A stretch of DNA of 64,000 nucleotides. Source: Phytophthora colocasiae. Lineage: Eukaryota; Oomycota; Peronosporomycetes; Peronosporales; Peronosporaceae. The stretch lies in NCBI GenBank assembly GCA_018806915.1, contig JAGKQI010000034.1:558001-622000 (forward strand), in the 5' to 3' direction. A program made the position numbers and the translations under genes. Positions 56,090 through 64,000 of this stretch are shown piece by piece. The first letter of the stretch is position 1, and every line of letters begins with the position of its first letter. The notes beneath the pieces are model-generated. The model was given only the letters and a program-made list of their open reading frames with translations, was not told the origin of the DNA and searched no databases.

Positions 56090-59000
56090 GTAGTCCGTGC
56101 TGCACGTACGGCTTCAACACCCGACGTAGAAGGTCGGGTGGAGCCTCATGCTGGACGGTATGTCCAGCCGGTACGCGTTGCCGTGCCGTTCAAGTACTTT
56201 GAACGGCCCAATGAATCTTGGAGCAAGCTTGCTTGCTCCAAAGTCAGACACTGCATGTCTAGGTAGGTTTTGTGTAGCTAACAAAACTAATGAACCCTTT
56301 TCGAATTCATTTGTGTTGCCTCTACCAACAGTATCAGCGTTCAGCTTCTGTCGATCGACAGAAGCTGCGATAGCATCCTGGACAAACCGTATGACGGCTT
56401 GTCTTCGCTGGACAAAGTCTAGCGCACCCGAGCTGAATCCATTCAGCTTGTCGCCCTTGTCAGCAGCAGACCCTGCCTGCTCGCTATCATCTCTCATGTC
56501 TGTGCCCGGCACAGACATCGCGCGCTCGTTCCTGCTAGAACGAGACGTCGCACGCGTCACCGCAGCTGATAGTGTGCTGCTATCAGTTGCATTCTGCGGT
56601 TGTTCGGACGCAACCGTAGATCCTCCCCCACTTAAGGAGGAAGCTACCCCGCCGAGCATGCTCGGCAATCGTGGACGCCTCATGGCATTCACGTAGAACG
56701 GTGTATGCCCTGTCGAGGCATGCACCGAGTTGTTGATGGCAAACTCTGCCATCGGCAAGCACTCGCTCCAATGCGGGAACGAGTGAGCGTAGCTCTTCAG
56801 CGTGTCACCCAGTACGCGGTTGACACGTTCGGTCTGTCCGTCCGTCTGCGGATGATCCGCAGTCGACATTGACAATTGTGAACCAAGAAGTGTAAACACT
56901 TCTTGCCAGAACCGCGCTGTGAAGCGTGGATCACGGTCCGACACAATGTCGAGCGGCATGCCATGGTGTTTGAACACCATGTCAACAAACAGTCGCGCAG
57001 TCTGCGCGGCTGTAACAGTAGCCGGGACGGCAGCAAGATGGACCATCTTGCTGAATCTGTCCACATAGACAACGATGCCCGTCCTCCGCTTGCTGTCAGG
57101 CGGAAGACCGAAGACAAAGTCCATGGACATGGACTGCCAACACTCCGACGGAGTCGGTAGTGATTGAAGAGGAGCCTGCGAGAACTGCGCAGGCTTCACG
57201 CGTTGACAAACCTCGCAAGCACGGACGTACTTGCGCACCCACTTGTACTGGTGGTGCCAGTAGAAGTCACGCGTGAGAAGAGTGTATGTCTTCTCACGAC
57301 CCGGAAGCCCTGCCGTGGGGGCATCGTGATACACGAACATGATCCTCAACCGGAGGTCATGATCATTCGGAACGACAATGCGATCCGCATTGTCGTCTAC
57401 TGCACTATACAACAGTAGACCTTCGTGTACACGATAGCGGTGTACACGAGCTCGAAGATGAGGGGTTAGCTTCCGACGTGCCACGTCGGAAGGTGCTGCG
57501 AGGAACTCCAGCAGCCCCTTCGCGTCTGCATCCCTTGCATACGCGTTCTTCACGTCGTCAATCAACGTTGACGACGGCACACTTGTCCTCACGACGCCAA
57601 CTGCGTTGGCGTCGACCGTCTCCGCATAGTCAGGTCGACGCGATAACGCGTCGGCCACTACATTGAGTCTTCCGGGTTTGTACTCCACCCCGAAGTTGTA
57701 CTCCGCGAAGAAGGACAACCATCTCGCCATACGTTGCGAGATGTGCGGCGACTTAATCGCCGTACGCAATGATGCGTGGTCTGTATAAACCACGAACGGT
57801 CTACTCCCAAGTAGATACACTCGGAACTTTGCGAGTGCATACTTCATGGCAAGGAGCTCCTTGTCATGTACGGGATAGTTACGCTCAGCTGGCTTCAGCT
57901 GACGCGATTGATAGTAGACTACACGATCACGCCCTTCGTGATCGTGTTGCATCAATGCACATCCGATTGCAAAGTCGGATGCATCGCACACTACGTGGAA
58001 TGGACGATCTTGGTCCGCCACGGCCAAGATCGGCGCTTCAGTCAAGCCCTGCTTGACTGCACCGAATGCATCCTCGCACTCGGTCGTCCAAATCCACTCA
58101 GCTTCTTTCTTAAGAAGCTGTGACAACGGGCGAATCTTGCCCGCATAGTTGTCCACGTACTTGCACAAGTACGTAACAAGCCCAAGGAACTGCCTCAGTT
58201 CCTTCACATTGGATGGCGTGGGCCATTCATTGATCACTCTGACCTTCTCTGGGTCAGGGCGTCGTCTTTCCCCACGAGACACCCCAGCACGGGTATCTCG
58301 CTCGCCCCGAAGATACACTTCTTCAGGTTCGCATAGAGCTTATGTTTCCTCATAAGCTCTAGCAGCTTCCGGAGATGCACCTTGTGCATCTCAATGTCCG
58401 TCTTCCCGTTCACAGCCCGGCTGTGGACGAACACGTCGTCGAAGTAGCTCGGTGCGAAGTCGCGCACCGAGCGCAATAGATGTGTCACGCATCTATTGAA
58501 CGTCGCAGGGGCGTTCTTAAGCCCCTGTGGCATGACGAGCCACTCCCAAAGCATACCGCTTGGAGTGCTTACCGCTGTGAGAGGGATGTCCCTCTCACGC
58601 ATGAGGATTTGGTAGAATCCATCACGCAGATCTAGAGCACTGAAGATAGTGCTCAAGGCCATCGAATCGATGATGACATCTTTTCGCGGTATCGGCGTCT
58701 GCGCCGGTATCGTCGCATCGTTCAGCTTGTTATACGCATGAACGATGCGCCAGCCGCCCTGTGGTTTCTTAACACAGAACGTTGGAGCACTGTGCGGGGA
58801 CTTTGACTCCCGCACTTGACCTGCAAGACGACGACTTTCAAAGAAGTCGTCGATCGCTTGCACCTGTTCACGCGGCAGTGGCCACTGCCGTGTAACACAG
58901 TACTTCGTGCCCGGCACGAGATCAATCTCGTGCTGTACGCCCTTATCCTTCGGAAGTTCCGAAGGAATCTCGTCCGGGAGTACATCCTTGTACTCCCGCA

Positions 59001-60852
59001 GAACTTCGTAGTAGGGACTCGACCTCAACGAGTCCCAACTCTGCTCTTCGAAGCGCTGCTTCTTAGTCTTCGCACTGAGGGAGTCATCACCCTCAGTGAT
59101 CCCATCGACGACGAGATGCTTCAGCTCTTCGGCCTCGCGCTCCACTCTCTCGATATCCGAGAGAATGCAAATTTGTTCGATGCGTCCATCGTACAAATCT
59201 CGTGCAAAGCGCTTCCAACTCATCGTTGGAAGTGCGGTCAACGCCGACGCACTCGTCGGCGGGTTCTCCAACCGCATCCTCTGGTACTGTAACCCAGTAC
59301 CAGTACGTGTCAAGACGTTCAACGTCTCGACACTCGGTGTCTGCACTGCAGATACACCCGTCTCAGTCCCGGACTGAGACTCGCGCAGCTCCCTGAGCTT
59401 GCGCCGCGAAGATCTACCGTGGAGCCCGGCTCCAGGTGCTCCACGTCCAAGGCATCGCACCTTGGACGGGACGTTATCGCAATCGTCAGCGGATTCCTTC
59501 CGCTGACTCGCACTATCAAGCCCTGCTTGAGTGCCGCTCATCGCGTGCAGCGCTGCTGCACGTGAGCACGCAGGTTGTTCGAGTGCTGGGCGTTTGCAAC
59601 CGCCAGCACCTCCTGCCGCGCAGTCGGTTCCCTGAACCGCTGCGCCTCCATCCGCTCCCGGAGCGGATGAAGCAACCGCATCGTCGACTCCCGGAGTCGA
59701 CGTGCTCTCGCTAGCTTCCTGCGCTAGCGAGTGTTCGCTTGTACACATATCGTCAGCTCCCAGAGCTGACGCACGATCGCTAGTTCCCGGAACTAGCAGC
59801 GAACGTTCGCTTGTACACGCATCATCAGCTCCCGGAGCTGATGCACGATCGCTAGTTCCCAGAACTAGCAGCGACGCGCCAGTGGCGTCAGCTCCCAGAG
59901 CTGACGCACGCCTTTCGGTTCCCCGAATATTATTTGCTTCGTCAACTCCCAGAGTTGACGCGACGTCGTCGGCGCGACCCTTGGAGGCTTGAACTACCTC
60001 CAAGGATACCGGTAATACCGGTATGTTACCTTCTCTCAGGTGAATCGCATTCACCTGACCATCACTCATGTGACCGCGACCCTTCGGCTCAGATTTCTGA
60101 GTCGACACACATTTTCTCCCAACGACTCTCGGAGTCGTTGATGGTCGCCGGCGGCGATCGGAGGCAGCGGCGGCCGCTGCTGCCTCAACTGGGGATCCAC
60201 ATGCACCGGCCGGTGCATGTGCAGCACTGACAGGGCCATCGCTCTCTGTCGCGCATGTGTTGTTGAAGCGTACGAGCGTACGCTTCTCCCAGTTGATCAC
60301 CGGGTCATGCCGTGCAAGCCACGGCATGCCTAATACCAAGTCGAACTTATCGTCTAGATCCAAGACGATAAGTTCTTCTACAAACGTCCTTCGTTTGTAA
60401 GAGAAGCGCACACGGACTACGCGCTTCTCAGTTCTCACGGTGGCACCTGTTGCCAACCGCACCTCCAACACGCCGCGAGGCGTGTCGGCCTCTTCGAAGT
60501 CAAGCCTTCGAAGACTTCCCTGTCGAACAAAGTTGTTCGACGCGCCCGAGTCCACTAGGGCACGAAGAGAGTTCGCTCTCTTCGACATCACGTTCAGGAT
60601 GACAAGGTTTGGCTTGTCATCTTGCAGCTTACAGCGAGAAACCTTCTCGCTGGGGGCAGCAGTCCTCATCGTCGCGTGTCCAAGCTCGACACGCGAGACT
60701 GCATCACCAGTAGGACGCCCCGCGCCTACTGGTCCTTGGCGTTTTTGAACGCCCGCCCGCTGTGCACTCGCGTGCATAGTGACCGATGTTACTACACTTG
60801 TAACATCGAACCTTGCCGTATCTACGCTGCTGTTGACCAGCAGTCGTAGCAC
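55596..60852 (-). pseudogene. E Pol: protease, RT, RNase H, integrase, chromodomain (two frame breaks)
   Basis: Open frame 60852-58234 contains the protease (ALVDSGASNNFV, Asp about 60552; LVLGMPWL), a long linker with peptide repeats, and RT (YFDDVFVH about 58446). A one-base loss near 58255 moves to frame 58318-56114, with the rest of RT, a canonical RNase H (CDASDFAIG, TDHASL, NVVADALSR) and integrase (CEVCQRV finger; MDFVFG, SDRDPRF, QTERVN). A second loss near 56118, in the FYVG-LKPY motif, moves to 56120-55596: a Pro/Ser/Arg linker and a chromodomain (FRIRWRGFPPHRDTWEPRNV) ending at 55596. Protease is in the +1 frame relative to gag. Apart from the two breaks Pol looks functional. Confidence 0.92.
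59750..59960. repeat. In-frame tandem repeats in the E protease-RT linker
   Basis: The phrase TCA(G/A)CTCC recurs at 59753, 59825, 59888 and 59942, with spacings of 72, 63 and 54 bp, all multiples of nine, so the linker gains or loses whole codons. Encoded units resemble LVPGTSDRASALGADD. Nearly every unit contains perfect hairpins such as GCTAGTTC-CCG-GAACTAGC. Confidence 0.8.
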
Positions 60853-61711
60853 TCGAGAGGTCCATAGGTTCCGGACCTCCTGTCTTCACAACAGGACGCG
60901 CCGGCTTCGGCGCGTTCGCATGGAGTTTAGCTTGACGCCGGCTAAACTCCTCTTGCATTGCAAGGCTGATCGCCTCCTCGAGAGTATTCGGATACTCTCG
61001 GAAGAGATATGTTTTGACGGGACCATCTCTTAGTCCCTTCATGAACGTGACGACCTTGGTCGCCTCGTCGATCGGGTTGGCCACTATGTTCGATACCAAG
61101 TATCGAGCACGCTGGGCAAAGGTGTGAACATCATCCTTGCCCTGCTGCAGATCGAGAAACTCCGCTCTCGATCTGAACTCGTTCTTCGGAGGCTCAAACG
61201 CAAGCTTGAGTTCCTCCTTGAACACCTCGTACGTGCTGAAGCACGTAGGATCCGAGAGTCGGCGCCCATAGGCCCAACTCCTCGCACGTCCGCCAAGACA
61301 TGACATGGCGAACGCGACCTTCGACATCGGATCGACGATACGTCGAGCCGCAACGGCTGTGTCGAGTTCGACAAGCCACCGAAGGAGGGTCTCGTCCTCC
61401 TTCCCCGTGTAGGTACTCACGTGGAGTTTCAACGACTCCACGCGTGGCTTAGGGGAAGCCACCGAGGCAGCAACATCTCGTTGCTCCTTAACAATGTACC
61501 CCAGAGCAACACCATGTTGCTCTGTCGGCGATAGCGTACGAAGCATCGTAGCTACCGCTGCCTCTCCAATGACTTGTGAAAGTCTTTGGAGAGCTTCCCA
61601 CTCTGGATCAGACAGGTGGGCGCAGTCCGTGCGCGTCACGGACATTTGAGGGGTCCCAGTGGATCCCTCATCCATTGGGGAGTTCTCTACCCCGCGTTCG
61701 TATGACTCCAT
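60704..61711 (-). CDS. E Gag, intact
   Basis: A 335-codon ORF from the ATG at 61711, 50 bp after the LTR end, to a TGA at 60706-60704. It contains a retrotransposon gag core (STYTGKEDETLLRWL, GGRARSWAYG, FRSRAEFLDLQQGK, FMKGLRDGPVKTYL) and one C-terminal CCHC knuckle, CYKCSNIGHYAREC (about 60810). It overlaps the upstream-open pol frame by 149 bp; pol lies +1 from gag. TGG TGA ends gag, so a one-base forward slip at the stop would enter the protease frame. Confidence 0.93.
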   Translation of the reverse strand: MESYERGVENSPMDEGSTGTPQMSVTRTDCAHLSDPEWEALQRLSQVIGEAAVATMLRTLSPTEQHGVALGYIVKEQRDVAASVASPKPRVESLKLHVSTYTGKEDETLLRWLVELDTAVAARRIVDPMSKVAFAMSCLGGRARSWAYGRRLSDPTCFSTYEVFKEELKLAFEPPKNEFRSRAEFLDLQQGKDDVHTFAQRARYLVSNIVANPIDEATKVVTFMKGLRDGPVKTYLFREYPNTLEEAISLAMQEEFSRRQAKLHANAPKPARPVVKTGGPEPMDLSSATTAGQQQRRYGKVRCYKCSNIGHYARECTAGGRSKTPRTSRRGASYW

Positions 61712-61740
61712 ACGAACGAACAGCAGTCGGTCGTGGGACG

Positions 61741-61758
61741 GACTACAAAGTGCTACCA
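61741..61758 (-). other. E primer-binding site
   Basis: Minus-strand TGGTAGCACTTTGTAGTC begins two bases after the LTR end CCATTACA. It is nearly the same as in D1 and F, indicating a shared tRNA primer. Confidence 0.8.
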
Positions 61759-61760
61759 GG

Positions 61761-62220
61761 TGTAATGGATCTACCTAGACCTATTAGGTGGCGTACACGT
61801 GCGCTTACGTGTATGAGGAAGCGTGCAATTAGAATAGACTTAATTTAAGTATACTTATTTAAATAAGTATAATTAAATCAAATATAACTAAATTAAACTG
61901 CAAATTACCGTAAAATGAGAACTGTTATTGAATTTGGCATAAGCCAATTATGGACCTCCTAAAACTGTTTGTTATCTATTTCTAAAGGGTCTGCCAACGT
62001 GTGGTTGGCAGAAACTCTGCTCAGTGATTGGTAGAAATCCGTTACTTTCTACCAATAACATGCACAAATGCACACGAACCATCCAATAATGTGGTTCGCC
62101 CATGTATCCATTGGTGTGTACAGCACACCAAGGTCTGAGGCCCATTTCCAACCTCTAACAGTTATCCTAACTGTTAGAGTTACAAGTGGTACAACCACTT
62201 GTACGTGTAACCCCGTTACA
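61761..62220 (-). repeat. E 5' LTR, complete
   Basis: A 460-bp LTR with inverted termini TGTAA...TTACA. On the minus strand it begins TGTAACGGGGTTACACG, the same 17 bases as the D1 and F LTRs, and then diverges. An AT-rich block (61825-61925) could hold the promoter or polyadenylation region. Hairpins include CTAACAG / CTGTTAG and ACAAGTGGT / ACCACTTGT (62153-62203). CGTAC (62221-62225) would be its flanking target duplication. Confidence 0.92.
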
Positions 62221-62485
62221 CGTACCGAATGCAGTAGGCGGTCTTGGAGCAGCACAGCATGAACAGTTTCGTGCGCGGCTTATCCTTCATATATACCCGC
62301 ATTCGGTTGAAGGAGGATCTGGACGGTAGCATGGCCTCATCAAACGCCATAATTGGAGGAGCCACATAACCAGCTTGAAAAGTGTGTTGCAGTGCATCAA
62401 TAATGGGACGTAGCTTCCAGGCGCGATCGGTAGCCGCACGCGACTCGTTATTGTAGCTGAAATGCAGATTCCGGGATACGTGAGC
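62221..62485 (-). pseudogene. piggyBac-type transposase fragment (DDE_Tnp_1_7-like)
   Basis: This 265-bp island between two retrotransposons is open on the minus strand for 88 codons without a stop. Motifs include SRNLHFSYNN, DRAWKLRPIID and, most telling, AFDEAMLPSRSSFNRMRVYM followed by DKPRTKLFMLCCSKTAYC. This resembles the piggyBac transposase domain around its first catalytic Asp (DE-M). Compared with what I recall of oomycete relatives, a few residues after KP appear to be missing. Both ends are cut by LTRs of E and F, so only the middle of the gene remains here. Confidence 0.75.
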
Positions 62486-62900
62486 TGTAACGGGGTTACA
62501 CGGCGCTGCGCGCCTTGGCTACAATAGGTGTGGTATACACCATCCAGGTCACAAGTCACAGATCCGTGTACAACACATAGTGTTTCTCACACGTCACACA
62601 TGTAGCCAGTTGCTGGCTGTTAGCTCAGAGCCACACATTACATTTGATTAGGATTTAGTATGTTAGATACTAAATCCGTTACATTCAGGATTAGGGCAAT
62701 AAAATAAATAAAAATCAGTTTGCATTTTACATAATTAGTGTTAGTTCCTTTATTATAGGGACACTGATTGTGAGAGTCCCGTATTTAGTGGACTACTTGG
62801 TTCTTGTATAGAACCGAAGGCTAGTGCCTTGCAAGCAGTGACTCTCATGAGTCAACCTTAACTTCCTCTGTGCCGTGCACACCTACGCAGCCCCGCTGCA
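62486..62900 (+). repeat. F 5' LTR (family 2)
   Basis: A 415-bp LTR from TGTAACGGGGTTACAC to GCTGCA, a close relative of the D1 LTRs in opposite orientation. It keeps the 11-bp-arm hairpin GGATTTAGTAT / ATACTAAATCC and has a variant hairpin TGACTC-TCAT-GAGTCA (62838-62853) where D1 has GACTC-GTA-GAGTC. The partner LTR lies beyond the window. Confidence 0.92.
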
Positions 62901-62902
62901 TC

Positions 62903-62920
62903 TGGTAGCACTTGTAGTCA
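62903..62920 (+). other. F primer-binding site
   Basis: TGGTAGCACTTGTAGTCA, two bases after the LTR end; the family-2/3 primer type. Confidence 0.78.
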
Positions 62921-62957
62921 ATCCAACTCCTGAGTTGAAGACTGTTTCTCTGTGAGA

Positions 62958-63971
62958 ATGGAGCCAGAAGCATACGCTCACTTGACTCGAGTCAGCGGGA
63001 CACGCTTAACAAGCTTACGTCCTTGCTGGGCCCTGAAGGTATGGCGCACCCAGGCCCTCAAGGGCCGGAGGCCGTCAACGCGCGCCTGGAGGCATTTGCC
63101 TCGTACGAGAACGCTCTCGTTGAGCACATTCAGCGGAATGTAAAAGGAGTTAATCCTGCCTGAGAGCTAAGCCCGTCACGCTCAGCGTGAAGACCTTTCA
63201 CGGGCACGAAGGAGAGAACCTCCTATTGTGGACCCGAGAGGTCGAGATGGCCATGGGGGCCGCTATGCTCCAGTTGGAAGGCCAACGCGTGGCGTTCGCC
63301 ATCTCTAAGCTCGAAGGTCGAGCACGAGAATGGGCCTTGACGTCTGGGACGTCGGTAGAAATGGCCTTCCCCACTTGGGGTGAGCTTAAGGCCAAACTTA
63401 CGCAAGTATTTGCTCCACCTAACCAGGCGTATCGCGTGCGGTCACGCTTTTCCTCGCTTGCCGACAGGGCAAGAAGGACCTGGTGGACTATGTCCAAGAG
63501 CTGCGCACGCTCATTGCCGGCATGGCTGCCGATCCTCTACCTGAGGTGGTCACTGTGACTATCTTCATGGAAGGTCTGAGAGCTGGCGTGGCCAGGACGG
63601 AGGCATTCCGTCAGAATCTCGCACCTTCGAGGACGCTGTTAGCGTGGCATTGAATGCCGAACACAACTTTAAGTTGTCGAGGGTCGGTGCTAATAGCACA
63701 GGGTCCGGGGACCCGAACCCATGGACCTCAGCTATGCTGAAGATGAAGTAGCCGAGCTACGAGCTGCGGTGCAGCGTATGAGCACTCGTCGGTGCTACAC
63801 GTGTGGTAGTCCACACACCTGAGGCCCAACTGCCCTCTGCGCAAAGAGCGCGCCGGTCAGAATGGCCGCAACCCTGTCGCGGGTCTCGCTTTGGGCTCTG
63901 CCCAGGGAATGACGGCTCCCGGTAGACGCGGGGCGGTCTACTGGGGAAGAACTGAGTTCTGCAGTGCGTGA
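62958..63971 (+). pseudogene. F Gag, frameshifted; Pol begins at the window end
   Basis: The ATG at 62958 matches the D1 gag start. Frame breaks occur near 63030 and 63163 and inside the gag core at about 63452, with more near 63618 and 63712 and at the zinc knuckle (CYTCGSPH, about 63796). The open middle (63187-63450) is nearly identical to D1 Gag. The ancestral stop, GCG TGA at 63966-63971, overlaps the +1 protease frame (RERHWG), which runs off the window at 64000. Confidence 0.82.
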
Positions 63972-64000
63972 GAGGCACTGGGGCTCAGCCCCGAAGAGCT

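Larger units (their letters stand above)
54325..62220 (-). mobile_element. E: family-3 Ty3/Gypsy element, 3' LTR interrupted by copy C
   Basis: A minus-strand element with a complete 5' LTR (61761-62220), primer-binding site, intact gag, a pol with two frame breaks, an intact antisense ORF, polypurine tract, and 116 bp of its 3' LTR. The missing 344 bp of that LTR should lie on the far side of copy C but were lost in the rearrangement. Gag and Pol are related to those of D1. The element is remarkable for dense perfect hairpins along its whole length. Confidence 0.93.

Noticed and set aside
62287..62559. Minus-strand 90-codon ORF crossing the piggyBac fragment and the F LTR
   Set aside because: It is in a different frame from the transposase similarity and runs across an insertion boundary, so it is accidental.

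Overview
The window is a nest of LTR retrotransposons of the Ty3/Gypsy superfamily with almost no host sequence. An oomycete genome (Phytophthora or downy-mildew type) is the best fit. The RT and integrase sequences have the style of oomycete Gypsy elements. One family combines two RNase H domains with a chromodomain, an architecture I recall being reported from oomycetes (the Chronos group). A piggyBac-type transposase remnant is also present. I see no rRNA, tRNA, CRISPR array or intact host gene.

Three element families are present. Family 1 (copies A, B, C) has an LTR of about 1.5 kb, Gag with three zinc knuckles, a -1 frameshift signal, and Pol with protease, RT, a degenerate RNase H, a second intact RNase H, integrase and chromodomain. 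A long coiled-coil ORF lies on the opposite strand, next to the 3' LTR. Family 2 (D1, F) has an LTR of about 414 bp, and family 3 (E) an LTR of 460 bp. These two are related Gypsy elements with one RNase H, a chromodomain, a +1 gag/pol frame relation, and an antisense ORF (seen in D1 and E) that overlaps the chromodomain-coding end of pol.

Layout. 1-42006 is one head-to-tail array of family-1 units sharing LTRs: four short deletion derivatives (LTR plus the first part of gag), then full-length copies A and B. D1 is inserted in A's left LTR (8463-16329) and is flanked by the 5-bp target duplication CAGGA. At 42060/42061 the array joins copy C in inverted orientation (42061-54324, minus strand). 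C's 5' LTR interrupts the 3' LTR of family-3 element E (54325-62220, minus strand). Next comes an 88-codon piggyBac transposase fragment (62221-62485), then the 5' LTR and broken gag of F (62486-64000, plus strand).

The most unusual points are these. All three families carry an antisense ORF; in families 1 and 3 its ATG lies about 100 bp inside the 3' LTR boundary. In D1 and E the chromodomain and the antisense protein are read from the same DNA in the same relative phase. Families 2 and 3, above all E, are saturated with short perfect hairpins. Family 1 is saturated with GATC. A textbook-like -1 frameshift signal ends family-1 gag. B and C form an inverted repeat with arms of about 12 kb. 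Many one-base indels break the reading frames; some may be consensus errors in a repetitive assembly rather than real mutations.
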